Shown here: positions 34,134-43,307 of the stretch, one piece after another
How positions within the stretch are numbered: the stretch's first letter is position 1
How the letters are laid out: the number at the start of each line of letters is the position of its first letter
Origin: Verrucomicrobium sp. BvORR106
Lineage (GTDB): Bacteria > Verrucomicrobiota > Verrucomicrobiia > Verrucomicrobiales > Verrucomicrobiaceae
NCBI RefSeq assembly: GCF_000739655.1
Contig: NZ_BATR01000117.1
Coordinates: forward strand, 1-64,000
DNA: 64,000 bases
Reading direction: 5' to 3'
Program-made: the position numbers and the translations under genes
Notes under the pieces: model-generated
What the model saw: the letters and a program-made list of their open reading frames with translations, nothing else
The model's database searches: none
What the model was told of the DNA's origin: nothing

Positions 34134-34724
34134 ATGCAAATGAAAGCATTGCGTGCTGTCTTCACTATCATCGCGATTTCGGTACTCTCGTTGACGCAAT
34201 CATCGCGAGCTGAAATCGCCTATGCGGATGGCTTTGAGTTCTTTAAGGCTCGTCAAAAGACGCCGGTATGGTGTTGGGCGGCCTGCATCCAGATGATGCT
34301 TAACTACAAGTCAGTCGAATGGCGGCAAGAGGATATTGTGACCGCAGTGAAAGGCTATCTCAAGTCTGAGACCGCTTCAGATGGGGAAATCGCGCAATTC
34401 TTGAATCAGTGGGGTTTTGACTACGACGGGGCACCGTGGGCTTCCCGTTGTGCCTACTACCGCGGTGCTCCCAGACCAGACTGGCTTGTGTCTGAGTTGG
34501 CGCAAGATCGCCCGTTGATCGTGTCATACCAAACAGGACCACGCATGGGGCACGTGGTTGTGTTGCATCAGGTTGACTTCACGCCGACAGATTTCGGACC
34601 TGTTGTCAACTCTGTAAGGATCTACGATCCTTTTACTGATGCACATTATTCCGTTAATCCTCAAGCCGTACTGCAAACGACGACAGCGCATTGGTTTGTG
34701 GATGTGCGCAAGCGGCGCCGCTAG
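34134..34724 (+). CDS. Exported papain-like cysteine protease (C39/C70-like)
   Basis: A 196-residue papain-fold protein with an N-terminal signal peptide (ALRAVFTIIAISVLSLTQSS). The catalytic Cys47 is in VWCWAAC; Gln41, six residues before it, fits the oxyanion-hole Gln of papain; His140 in RMGHVVVLH and Asp165 in VRIYDPF complete the triad. The short length and WCWAAC motif resemble peptidase C39-like and papain_C70 families, used for processing or as effectors. There is no substrate gene or transporter beside it. The ATG at 34134 (another at 34140) is chosen because the signal peptide begins there; an earlier ATG at 34035 adds unrelated residues. The sequence is less GC-rich than its neighbours. 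Confidence 0.72.
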   Translation: MQMKALRAVFTIIAISVLSLTQSSRAEIAYADGFEFFKARQKTPVWCWAACIQMMLNYKSVEWRQEDIVTAVKGYLKSETASDGEIAQFLNQWGFDYDGAPWASRCAYYRGAPRPDWLVSELAQDRPLIVSYQTGPRMGHVVVLHQVDFTPTDFGPVVNSVRIYDPFTDAHYSVNPQAVLQTTTAHWFVDVRKRRR

Positions 34725-34954
34725 GCGTTCCGCAGACCCGCCTAATTTTTGGCTCTATTCGGGCTCGGTTGACTCGGCAGTCCTTGGCGCTCCGTGGGCC
34801 AGAAGGACAAGGTGCCTCATGGTGTCGTTGAGGACCGCTGACTTGAGCAAGATGCCTCGCCAAAATTGGAATGATGGCTGGCTAGCCTCCACAGTTGCGA
34901 AACTTGGGTTGAAGTTTCAGGAGGTCGTTTTGGATGCCTCAGCCACATGGAAAG

Positions 34955-34981
34955 AAGGCGCGCCCGATTTGGGCGCGCCTT
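34955..34981 (-). terminator. Terminator of the sugar isomerase gene
   Basis: AAGGCGCGCC and GGCGCGCCTT form a perfect 10-bp stem with a 7-nt loop, about 25 bases beyond the minus-strand stop codon at 35007. The following minus-strand run is TTCTTT. Confidence 0.7.
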
Positions 34982-35006
34982 TAAAGGCAAAAGATGTCGA
35001 AGAGAC

Positions 35007-35999
35007 TTACTTCTCAGCGAACTGCGCGTCGAAGATGATCTTCGAGGTGGGGAAGTCCAGGGCCTTCACGAAGGCTGCGGACTCAGTGGCGCCGAACTCG
35101 CGGTCCATGCCGCCGTCTTCCCACTCGATGCTGAGAGGGCCTGCGTACTGGATGTCGTTCAGTGCGCGGATGATCTTCTCGAAGTTGATGTCGCCGCGAC
35201 CCACGGACTTGAAGTCCCAGTAACGGTTGGGGCGGTGGAAGTCCACGTGCCCGCCGAAGACGCCAGTGTCGTTGCTCAGATCCCAGGCCACGTCCTTCAT
35301 GTGTGCGTGGAAGATGCGGTCGCTGAACTTGTAGAGGAACTTCACATAGTCCACCCCCTGGTAGCCGAAGTGGGAGGGATCGTAGTTGAAGCCAAAAGCC
35401 GGGTGGTAGTCCACCGCCTGGAGGGCACGCTCAGCGCTGGCGATGTCGAAGGCGATTTCAGTCGGATGGACTTCGAGAGCGAACTTCACGCCCTGCTTCT
35501 GGAACTCATCAAGGATGGGCGTGAAGCGTTTGGCAAAGTCCTTGTAGCCGTTTTCGATCTGGCTGGGGAGGTTCGGCGGGAAGCTGTACACCAGGTGCCA
35601 GATGCTGCTGCCGGTGAACCCGTTGACCACGCTGACGCCGAAGCGCTTGGCGGCCTGGGCCGTTTTGATCAACTCTTCTGCGGCACGCTGACGCACGCCT
35701 TCAGGATCTCCGTCGCCGTAGATGTAGTCTGGAAGGATCTGCTTGTGACGTTCATCAATGTTGTCGCAAACAGCCTGGCCCACGAGGTGAGCGGAGATGG
35801 CGAAGCACTTGAGGCCGGCCTTCTCAATGAGAGCGCGTTTGGCATCGCAGTAGGCCTGGTCTGCCTTGGCGACTTCGAAGTGGTCACCCCAGCAGCCGAG
35901 TTCCACGCCATCGTAGCCAAAGGTCTTGACCTTGCCGAGCAGAGTTTCCAGCGGGATGTCGGCCCACTGGCCGGTGAAGAGAGTGACGGGTCTGGCCAT
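35007..35999 (-). CDS. Sugar phosphate isomerase/epimerase (TIM barrel)
   Basis: A 330-residue cytoplasmic TIM-barrel enzyme of the AP-endonuclease-2/xylose-isomerase-like superfamily. Candidate metal-binding residues are Glu in [12 protein letters not shown], Asp and His in [11 protein letters not shown], His in IFHAHMKD and Glu in LSIEWEDGG. Such enzymes isomerise or epimerise sugars or inositols; Verrucomicrobia carry many copies near Gfo/Idh/MocA dehydrogenases, as here. It lies 179 bp downstream of the DUF1501 gene on the same strand and may share its transcript. Exact substrate is not readable from sequence. Confidence 0.87.
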   Translation of the reverse strand: MARPVTLFTGQWADIPLETLLGKVKTFGYDGVELGCWGDHFEVAKADQAYCDAKRALIEKAGLKCFAISAHLVGQAVCDNIDERHKQILPDYIYGDGDPEGVRQRAAEELIKTAQAAKRFGVSVVNGFTGSSIWHLVYSFPPNLPSQIENGYKDFAKRFTPILDEFQKQGVKFALEVHPTEIAFDIASAERALQAVDYHPAFGFNYDPSHFGYQGVDYVKFLYKFSDRIFHAHMKDVAWDLSNDTGVFGGHVDFHRPNRYWDFKSVGRGDINFEKIIRALNDIQYAGPLSIEWEDGGMDREFGATESAAFVKALDFPTSKIIFDAQFAEK

Positions 36000-36178
36000 A
36001 ATCAGTGTCTTGTAAAGAAGCGTTCAGATTTGGTACTTTCGAGCCAGCGATGCTGTCATGGGGCTGCCGGGTTGGCAAAGGAAAAGGGGCTGGGAGATGA
36101 GGGAAATCAACGCGGAAACGGCAGACGAATGCCAAAAGCTGGCAGTCGGACAATAAAACTCCACACTCGCCAAAACGG

Positions 36179-37666
36179 CTACGCCAGGACGGGCGTGACC
36201 ACCTTGCCTGCGACATCCGTGAGCCGGAAGTCGCGTCCCTGGAAGCGGAAGGTGAAGCGCTCGTGATCAATGCCCAGCAGGTGCAGCATGGTGGCATGCA
36301 GGTCGTGGACGTGGACTGGATCCTTGGCCACACCAAAGCCCAGTTCATCTGTTTCACCGTAGCTCACGCCGGGCTTCACGCCGCCGCCCGCCAGCCAGGT
36401 GCTGTAGCAGTCCCGGTGGTGCTCGCGCCCATACTCCATCTGGGAGCCGGTACCGCGCAGGCGCCCTTGGGAGTAGCAGGTACGGCCAAACTCTGAGGTG
36501 AAGACCACCAGTGTGTCCTCAAGCATCCCTTGATTTTTCAGGTCCTGAAGCAACCCCGCTGCTGGCTGGTCCACCCGCGTCGAGAGGCCTTTGAAGTCCC
36601 GCACGATGTTCCCGTGCATATCCCAGCCGGGCTGGTAAAGCTGAATGTAGCGTACGCCGCGCTGCGCCAGGCGCCGGGCCAGCAGGCAGTTTGCCGCGAA
36701 CGTTCCCGGAGTGGAGACCTCAGGCCCGTATAGCCCCTTCACGGCGTCCGTTTCCTGGCTTAAGTCCGTCACCTCGGGTACGGAGGTCTGCATGCGGAAG
36801 GCCATCTCATACTGTTCCAGGCGGGCCTGGAGCGCCGCTTCAGGCGCATCGCTTTGCGCCTGGAGTTCCTGCAAGGCGCGGATGGCCCGGCGGTTGTTGG
36901 CCTCACTGATGCCGGCAGGATTGCTCAGGAAGAGGACGGGATCCTTGGCCGCCCGGAGCTGGACGCCCTGATTCTGGGTGGGGAGGAATCCGCTGTCCCA
37001 GAGCCGGGTGGAAAGCGGCTGATCCACAGCCCCCTTGGTGATGAGGACAACGAAGGAGGGGAGGTTGTTGTTCAGGCTGCCGAGGCCGTAGCTGAGCCAA
37101 GCTCCCATGCTGGGGCGGCCGGGGAGCTGCGCCCCTGTGCTCATGAACGTCATCGCCGGGTCGTGATTGACCGCGTCGGAGTGCATGGATTTGATGAAGC
37201 ACATGTCATCCGCCATCGTGGCCAGATGAGGGAAGGCATCGCTCAACCAGGCACCGGACTTCCCGTGCTGCTGAAAGGGGATCCAGGAGCCAACGAGAGG
37301 AAACTTGGCCTGGTTGCCCGACATGCCCAAGAGGACGGAGCGGCCTTTTTTGAACGAATCCGGCAGTTCCTGCCCCACGCGCTCGTTCAAGAGCGGCTTG
37401 GGGTCGAAGGTTTCCAGGTGTGTCATCCCGCCGCTCATGAAGAGGCAGATGACACGCTTGGCCCGTGGGGCAAAATGTGGCAGTCCAGGAACGCCCGGGC
37501 GAATGGGGGCAGGGTTCTGGGTGGAGCCGGTCTCAGCCGCCAGCAGATCGGCGAAGGCCATGCCCCCCAGACCCATGGCGGTGCGCGCCAACATCTGACG
37601 GCGATTGGGATGGAGAGGGGCAGGGGACATGCGTGAAATCAGTTGGGTGCCAGCAGGGCGGTTCAT
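36179..37666 (-). CDS. DUF1501 family Tat-exported protein
   Basis: A 495-residue DUF1501 protein. The Tat-like signal is HPNRRQMLARTAMGLGGMAF, followed by CLFMSGGMTHLETFDPKP, IKSMHSDAVNHDPAMTF, TSEFGRTCYSQ and GREHHRDCY, the family's conserved blocks. The start at 37666 overlaps the upstream cytochrome gene stop as ATGA, the same junction as in the 4.57-kb pair; an internal ATG at 37630 is the alternative and still keeps the Tat motif. This third copy is again downstream of a DUF1549/DUF1553 protein, which supports joint function. The substrate is unknown. Confidence 0.87.
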   Translation of the reverse strand: MNRPAGTQLISRMSPAPLHPNRRQMLARTAMGLGGMAFADLLAAETGSTQNPAPIRPGVPGLPHFAPRAKRVICLFMSGGMTHLETFDPKPLLNERVGQELPDSFKKGRSVLLGMSGNQAKFPLVGSWIPFQQHGKSGAWLSDAFPHLATMADDMCFIKSMHSDAVNHDPAMTFMSTGAQLPGRPSMGAWLSYGLGSLNNNLPSFVVLITKGAVDQPLSTRLWDSGFLPTQNQGVQLRAAKDPVLFLSNPAGISEANNRRAIRALQELQAQSDAPEAALQARLEQYEMAFRMQTSVPEVTDLSQETDAVKGLYGPEVSTPGTFAANCLLARRLAQRGVRYIQLYQPGWDMHGNIVRDFKGLSTRVDQPAAGLLQDLKNQGMLEDTLVVFTSEFGRTCYSQGRLRGTGSQMEYGREHHRDCYSTWLAGGGVKPGVSYGETDELGFGVAKDPVHVHDLHATMLHLLGIDHERFTFRFQGRDFRLTDVAGKVVTPVLA

Positions 37667-40600
37667 TCCTTTAACAAGGCCTCCTCACTGCCCAGGAGCA
37701 CCCGGATCAGCATGGTGGTGGCGGCGACTTCCGCGCCTGGTAGATCGAGATCCGCTGGATGCTCCCCATTGCCGCGGCGCAGCGCTTCAGCCTCCTGCGG
37801 AGCCTGAGTGTAGTGGAGATGCTCTTCCTCCAGAAGCTTCAGGAGCACCGAGGTTTCACCGGCGCGGGGGCTGCGACTTGACGTGAGCCGGAAGGCCTCC
37901 GCGATGCGCGCAGTCCGGTCTTGCGGATAGGTCCTGATGAGACGCTCTGCCAAGGCACGCGCGGCCTCGACGAATTCCGGAGCGTTCATCATCGCGAGCG
38001 ACTGCATGGGCGTACTCGTGGTCTCCCGCCGGGTGAGGCAGAACTCCCGGCTGGGGGCATCGAAGATGGTCATGGTGGGCGGCGGCAGCGTCCGCTTCCA
38101 GAAGGTGTAGAGGCTGCGCCGCCACAAGGCTTCGCCGTGACTCTGCTTGTAGGTCATCTGCACCCCGGAGTCCTCGTACAGGTTCTCAGGCAGGTAAGGG
38201 CGTGTGGGAGGACCTCCCATGGTTGGCGTGAGCAGACCGCTGATGGCCAGCGCGTTGTCACGGATCATTTCTGCAGAGAGCCGGTGGCGGGGGCCGCGTG
38301 CCAGCAGGCGGTTGTCCGGATCGTCCTTCAGCAACTGCGGATCCTGTGGCGTGGAGGACTGCCGATAGGTGGAGGAGAGCACCACGATGCGGCAGAGCCG
38401 CTTCACGTCCCACCCCTGGTCCATGAAATCAACGGCGAGCCAGTCCAGAAGTTCGGGATGGGTTGGCAGCTCTCCCTGGATGCCGAAGTCCTCCGAGGTG
38501 CCCACGATCCCACGACCAAAGAACACCTGCCAGATGCGGTTCACCGCCACACGCGCCGTCAGTGGGTTCCGTCTGTCCACATACCAGCGGGCAAGGCCCA
38601 GCCGGTTGCGTGGGAAGTCTGCAGGCAGAGGCAGAATGCTGGCGGGAGTTTCAGGAAACACCTGCTCCCCGGGCTGGTCGAACTGGCCCCGTGCCAGCAC
38701 AAAGGTGGCGCGGCGCGGTTCCATCTCCCGCATGACCATGATCTCCCTGGCGTGGTTCACCAGGTCATCCTGGGCGGTCCGGAGGTCATGCAGCCGCTTC
38801 AGTGCGGCCTTGCCTTGCGGGTCCAGGTCCCTCAGCCAGGCTTCATAGCCTGCGTCCGGGGTGGGGGCCACGTCAGGAGCACGGCCGACAAAAGGATGCG
38901 TCAGGCCGTACCAGATGCCGGCCAGGAAACCGCGTTCCTCCTGCTTTTTAGGCGGCTGGGGAGGGAGGGCCAGCAGGGCGGCTTCGTTGGGCGAAAGCGT
39001 CTTGTCGAAGATCTTGAAGTCATCAAAGGTGGCGTTCTTGATGATCTTGTCATTGGGGCGGTAGCCAATCGAAAGGGCCACGTCGTCCTCATCGATGTTG
39101 TCCTGAAGCCGGACGGCATCGTAGTCACCCCACTCGGGACGGTACAAGATGTCACGGTAGAGATGATCAGAAATCACCTCGGCCTCGGCGGCCTTCCCGT
39201 TGACGTAGAGGCGCAGCCCCGTCGACCGGCTGGACCCGTCATAGCTGGCTATGATGTGGGTCCAGGCGTTGAGAGGGATGGCCGTTTTGGAGTGGATGCG
39301 GATTGAGTTGCCCGGAGCGTAGTGGCTCAGGGAGAACTCGGGATGGAGTTCATTGAGGAGCAGTTCGTACCCGCGGCTGGCGGCATCCAGACCACTGCGG
39401 GTGCGGTGAATGACCACCGCTCGGCTCTGCGATTCCTCCGGACGGATCCAGAGGGCGATGGAAAACGGATCGGACCGCCGGAAGACTCCCACCCCGGGGA
39501 ATCTGGCTCCGTTGTCATCCTCGAACCTCAGGCCCAGGCCGCGGACACCTTCGCTTGGTTCGATGGATTGACGCGCCACGCCGGTGAACTTGTCCGGATG
39601 CAGGGAGTCGGAGAAGAGCTTGCGCTGGCCACGTTTCTTCTCGCCCACGCTCTCAAACTCGTAGTGCGAGGTTGGTGTGGCGGGTGGTGGTTTGCCATGT
39701 TCATCCACCCAGGCCTCATACCGCTCCCGGCTGTTCCGTTGCAGGGTGTCCCAAGCGGCTTCCGCCTGCTTGATCTCCTGCAGCATCGCGAGATTGCGCT
39801 CCTCGTCCGCAGAGGACATGAGCAGATGTCCCGGGGCCGGGATTCCCGCTGTCTGCCGGGGGAAAAGACCGAGTTCGGCGATGTTGTTGAAAAACGCCGC
39901 CATCTGGTAGTACTCCCGCTGGGTGAGCGGATCGTACTTGTGATCGTGGCAGCGGGCACACTCCAGGGTCAGCCCTAGGATGGCCGTTGCGTTGGTCTTG
40001 ATGCGGTCCGCCACGTGTTCCTGGCGGAACTCCTCCTCGTTGCTTCCCGCTTCGTTCGATTGTGGCACGAGCCGGTTGAACGTGGTGGCGAGCACTTCTG
40101 CGGTGCGAGGCCGGTCGGACAGTTCATCTCCGGCGGTTTGCCTGACGATGAACTCGTCATACGGCAGGTTGTCATTGAAGGCCTGGATGACCCAGTCCCG
40201 GTAGGGCCAGACGATGCTCTCGGCATCTTCATGCCGCCCGTAGGAATCCGCGTAGCGGGCCGCGTCCAGCCAGTCGGTAGCCATCCTCTCCCCATAGCGC
40301 TGGCTGGCGAGAAGGCGATCCACCACCGTCTCGTAGGCCTGTGGGGAGGTGTCGGCCAGGAAGGCATCCATCTCCTGCAGAGTGGGAGGAAGGCCAGTGA
40401 GGTCAAAGGTGACCCGGCGCAGCCAGCGTTCCCGGGAGGCTGGCAGGGCTGGTTGGTGCCCTTTGACGCGCAGGTGATCCAGGACAAAGGCATCCACCGG
40501 GTTGGTGATGGGGAAGCTCGCGAGCGCCTTGGCGTCGGCCGTCGTTGGGAGCGGTACGGCGGGGGACCTGGGCGGGGTAAAGGACCAGTGCCGCTCGTAA

Positions 40601-40980
40601 CTGGCACCTTCCGCAATCCATTTCTTCAGCACCTCCCGCTGGGGGGTATCAATCGTCTTGTGCGAGTCCGGCGGAGGCATCACCTCGTCCTCATCACTGG
40701 TGAAAAGGCGTTCGATGAGCGAGCTCGCTTCCGGCTTGCCGGGGACAATGACGCCGTCCTTGAGTGCCGCCTCCCGCACATCCAGCCGCAGGCCACCTTT
40801 GCGCTGCTTTTCGTCGGGGCCGTGGCACTGATAGCAGCTGCCCGCAAGGATCGGCTGGACCTGGAAATTGAAGCTCACGGGGCTGTCATTCGCCCCCTGG
40901 ACCGCGCCTCCTGTCAGGCTCACGGCGAGCGCGACCCACCGCGCTAGGGCGGGGGTAGTGGAGGGCAACAGTTTGAGCAT
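37663..40980 (-). CDS. Secreted cytochrome: PSCyt1, DUF1549, LamG-like insert, DUF1553
   Basis: An 1105-residue secreted protein. From the ATG at 40980: signal peptide (WVALAVSLTGGAVQG), PSCyt1 with CYQCH at residues 49-53, DUF1549 with FDLTGLPP and CARCHDH near residue 340, then a concanavalin/LamG-like domain at about 440-665 (FSIALWIRPEESQSRAVV, LNAWTHIIASYDG, LRLYVNGK), and finally DUF1553 (NRIWQVFFGRGIV, QSLAMMNAPEF). LamG domains commonly bind carbohydrate or surface ligands, so this copy may be aimed at a polysaccharide. An ATG 54 bases upstream gives a less likely signal peptide. It overlaps the DUF1501 gene downstream by ATGA and is probably cotranscribed with it. Confidence 0.87.
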   Translation of the reverse strand: MLKLLPSTTPALARWVALAVSLTGGAVQGANDSPVSFNFQVQPILAGSCYQCHGPDEKQRKGGLRLDVREAALKDGVIVPGKPEASSLIERLFTSDEDEVMPPPDSHKTIDTPQREVLKKWIAEGASYERHWSFTPPRSPAVPLPTTADAKALASFPITNPVDAFVLDHLRVKGHQPALPASRERWLRRVTFDLTGLPPTLQEMDAFLADTSPQAYETVVDRLLASQRYGERMATDWLDAARYADSYGRHEDAESIVWPYRDWVIQAFNDNLPYDEFIVRQTAGDELSDRPRTAEVLATTFNRLVPQSNEAGSNEEEFRQEHVADRIKTNATAILGLTLECARCHDHKYDPLTQREYYQMAAFFNNIAELGLFPRQTAGIPAPGHLLMSSADEERNLAMLQEIKQAEAAWDTLQRNSRERYEAWVDEHGKPPPATPTSHYEFESVGEKKRGQRKLFSDSLHPDKFTGVARQSIEPSEGVRGLGLRFEDDNGARFPGVGVFRRSDPFSIALWIRPEESQSRAVVIHRTRSGLDAASRGYELLLNELHPEFSLSHYAPGNSIRIHSKTAIPLNAWTHIIASYDGSSRSTGLRLYVNGKAAEAEVISDHLYRDILYRPEWGDYDAVRLQDNIDEDDVALSIGYRPNDKIIKNATFDDFKIFDKTLSPNEAALLALPPQPPKKQEERGFLAGIWYGLTHPFVGRAPDVAPTPDAGYEAWLRDLDPQGKAALKRLHDLRTAQDDLVNHAREIMVMREMEPRRATFVLARGQFDQPGEQVFPETPASILPLPADFPRNRLGLARWYVDRRNPLTARVAVNRIWQVFFGRGIVGTSEDFGIQGELPTHPELLDWLAVDFMDQGWDVKRLCRIVVLSSTYRQSSTPQDPQLLKDDPDNRLLARGPRHRLSAEMIRDNALAISGLLTPTMGGPPTRPYLPENLYEDSGVQMTYKQSHGEALWRRSLYTFWKRTLPPPTMTIFDAPSREFCLTRRETTSTPMQSLAMMNAPEFVEAARALAERLIRTYPQDRTARIAEAFRLTSSRSPRAGETSVLLKLLEEEHLHYTQAPQEAEALRRGNGEHPADLDLPGAEVAATTMLIRVLLGSEEALLKE

Positions 40981-41146
40981 GAAAAAGGTCCGGCGGCGCA
41001 CCCGCCATTTTCGTATGAGGAGGAAGCGAGGCAAATGAAGGGGCGCTCATGGATCCCGATCCCCGGAATTTGGCCAGCTGTCCGGCGCAATCATAGGACA
41101 AATGGCCTCATTGGCAACCTTCGGCGACCCACTGGAAAACAGAGAA

Positions 41147-41170
41147 GGCACCGTCTGGTGGGACGGTGCC
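41147..41170 (-). terminator. Terminator of the Gfo/Idh/MocA gene
   Basis: GGCACCGTC and GACGGTGCC form a perfect 9-bp stem with a 6-nt loop, about 37 bases after the minus-strand stop at 41207, followed by TTCTCT on that strand. It separates this gene from the cytochrome/DUF1501 pair. Confidence 0.7.
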
Positions 41171-41206
41171 TCAGGGAAATGCAGTTACTGCAGCCCTAGC
41201 GCCAGC

Positions 41207-42364
41207 CTAGACGTTGATCGGAGTCCAGGCTGCGTTGTTCTGGGAGGAGCCCACCACGGCCTCGATGAAGGCCATGCCGCGCACGCCGTCTTCGATTTTC
41301 GGGTAGTCGAGCACCAGGGGATCCGGTGTGGTGCCTTCCAGTTCCGCACGGATGTGCGCTGCGAAGTTCCGGTAGATGTTGGCGAAGGCCTCAAGGTAAC
41401 CTTCCGGGTGGGCAGGGGGAGTGCGACCGGCGGCCAGGGCTGCCTTACCCAGGTAGCCGTTGGCGGTGCGATATACCTGCATGGGCTGGTCGATCCACTT
41501 CACCAGCAGGGTGTTCGGCTCATTTTGATGCCATTCCAGGCCGCCCTTTTCACCGTACACGCGGATGTTGAGGTTGTTTTCCTCACCCACACTGATCTGG
41601 GAGGCGTGAAGTACGCCCTTGGCCCCGTTGTTGAAGCGGAGCAGCACGTTGCCATCGTCATCAAGTGCACGCCCTTCGACGAAGCTGGTAATGTCTGCGG
41701 CGAGTTCCTTGATCTGCAGTCCAGTGATGTACTCAGCCAGGTTTTCGGCATGGGTGCCGATGTCGCCGATACAGCCCGCCGCGCCGGAGCGCTTGGGATC
41801 GGTGCGCCATTCTGCCTGCTTCTGGCCAGAGGCCTCAATGCGGGTGGCCAGCCATCCCTGCGGGTACTCTACCACCACCTTGCGGATTTTGCCCAACTTC
41901 CCGTCGTGCACCATCTCGCGGGCCTGCTTCACCATGGGGTAGCCCGTGTAGTTGTGGGTCAGGCCATAGAGGCGGCCAGATTTTTTGACGATCTCCGTCA
42001 ACGCCTTGGCCTCTTCCAGGGTGAGGGTGGCGGGCTTGTCAGACAGCACGTGGAAACCGGCTTCCAGGGCAGCCTTGGCCGGGGGGAAGTGCATGTGATT
42101 CGGCGTGACGATGGAGACGAAGTCCATGCGCTCCCCTTCAGGAAGGGCGGACTCCTTCTGGATCATCTCCTCGAAGCTGCCGTAGCAGCGATCTGCGGGG
42201 AGGAAGAAATCACTGCCGGAATCTTTGGACTTCTGGGGGTCGGACGAGAAAGCGCCGCAGACCAGCTCAATCTGGCCATCAATGTTGGCTGCGATGCGGT
42301 GAACGCCGCCGATGAAGGCGCCGCGACCACCACCGACCATGCCGTAACGAATTTTTCTGCTCAT
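41207..42364 (-). CDS. Gfo/Idh/MocA family oxidoreductase
   Basis: A 385-residue NAD(P)-dependent sugar or inositol dehydrogenase. The Rossmann motif VGGGRGAFIGGVHR is at the N-terminus, the VTPNHMHFPPAKAAL and SDKPATLTLEEA segments (Lys of the EKP-type motif) are conserved, and the C-terminal alpha/beta domain carries GCIGDIGTHAENLAEY with the catalytic-type His. It likely works with sugar isomerases such as the 35-kb gene. The ATG at 42364 begins the Rossmann strand directly; the open frame continues upstream through low-complexity repeat sequence that is unlikely to be translated. Confidence 0.92.
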   Translation of the reverse strand: MSRKIRYGMVGGGRGAFIGGVHRIAANIDGQIELVCGAFSSDPQKSKDSGSDFFLPADRCYGSFEEMIQKESALPEGERMDFVSIVTPNHMHFPPAKAALEAGFHVLSDKPATLTLEEAKALTEIVKKSGRLYGLTHNYTGYPMVKQAREMVHDGKLGKIRKVVVEYPQGWLATRIEASGQKQAEWRTDPKRSGAAGCIGDIGTHAENLAEYITGLQIKELAADITSFVEGRALDDDGNVLLRFNNGAKGVLHASQISVGEENNLNIRVYGEKGGLEWHQNEPNTLLVKWIDQPMQVYRTANGYLGKAALAAGRTPPAHPEGYLEAFANIYRNFAAHIRAELEGTTPDPLVLDYPKIEDGVRGMAFIEAVVGSSQNNAAWTPINV

Positions 42365-42421
42365 GGGTGGGTAACTAGTGTGAGAGAGAGTGAGGCGGGA
42401 GTCTGGCGCGGGGGCGGAGAA

Positions 42422-42452
42422 GTGAAAAGTAAAAAGTGAAAAGTCAAAAGTG
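42422..42452. repeat. 7-bp tandem repeat
   Basis: Four heptamers GTGAAAA, GTAAAAA, GTGAAAA and GTCAAAA plus a partial GTG lie between the divergent oxidoreductase and ABC genes. A hairpin GGTGCC/GGCACC follows, and a partly inverted T-rich copy lies near 42500-42520. Confidence 0.7.
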
Positions 42453-42536
42453 GGGTGCCATTGGCACCGGAGGCGGGTCGCGCTGAACTCTGCGGATTCA
42501 GTTTTTACTTTTCGCCGTTCACTCCTAACTTTCTCG

Positions 42537-43307
42537 ATGCTTTCTCTCCGCGGTCTGACCAAACGCTATGGCGTTCAAACAGCAGTGGACAACCTGTCGC
42601 TCGAAGTGCCAGCGGGGCAGATTGTCGGGTTGCTGGGGCCGAACGGGGCAGGGAAGACCACCACGCTGAAGATGGTCACCGGGTTGCTCAAGCCGGATGA
42701 AGGCACGGCACTGATCGCGGGGCGGGATATCACGCTGGAGCCGGTGGAGGCCAAGCGGGCGCTGGGATTCGTGCCCGACTCGGGAGCGGTGTACGAGTCT
42801 CTCACCGGGATGGAGTATCTGCTGATGGTGGCCTCTCTCTATGGGATCGAGGAAAGCGCCGCCGTGGAACGGGTGGTCCGTTTTATCGAGTACTTCGAGC
42901 TGGGCATGGACACACTGGAGAGAAAGCTGCTGGGGGCCTATTCGAAGGGCATGCGGAGGAAGGTGGTCATCACCGCCGCCCTTTTGCATCAGCCCAAGGT
43001 GGTGTTTCTGGACGAACCGCTGGACGGGCTGGATGCCAATGCCGCAGTGGGGTTCAAGGCCCTGCTGGAGACCCTGGCCCGCGAGGGCAAAACGATCGTG
43101 TACAGCTCCCACATCCTGGATGTAGTGGAGCGCGTGTGCCATCGGGTGGCTATCATTCACCAGGGGCGGCTCCTCGTCGATGGCGCCCCGGAGGATCTGA
43201 TTCGGGAGCACGCTGCGGCCAGCCTGGAGCAACTATTCACCCGGCTCACAGGCTCGCATGACCACGAACAACGGGCCGAATCGTTCGCCCGGTCTCTCCG
43301 GTCATGA
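42537..43307 (+). CDS. ABC transporter ATP-binding protein
   Basis: A 256-residue ATPase of an ABC-2 type exporter. Walker A is GPNGAGKT (residues 34-41), the signature-like motif is YSKGMRRKV in place of the usual LSGGQ, and Walker B is VVFLDEPLDGLD, with the H-loop in YSSHILDVVER. This shape (SKGM signature) is typical of ATPases that pair with ABC-2 permeases for export. It overlaps the permease gene by ATGA. Substrate unknown. The ATG at 42537 starts at the first conserved strand. Confidence 0.93.
   Translation: MLSLRGLTKRYGVQTAVDNLSLEVPAGQIVGLLGPNGAGKTTTLKMVTGLLKPDEGTALIAGRDITLEPVEAKRALGFVPDSGAVYESLTGMEYLLMVASLYGIEESAAVERVVRFIEYFELGMDTLERKLLGAYSKGMRRKVVITAALLHQPKVVFLDEPLDGLDANAAVGFKALLETLAREGKTIVYSSHILDVVERVCHRVAIIHQGRLLVDGAPEDLIREHAAASLEQLFTRLTGSHDHEQRAESFARSLRS

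Noticed and set aside
34639-35223. 194-codon plus-strand ORF
   Set aside because: Starts inside the protease gene and ends antisense to the isomerase, across its terminator.
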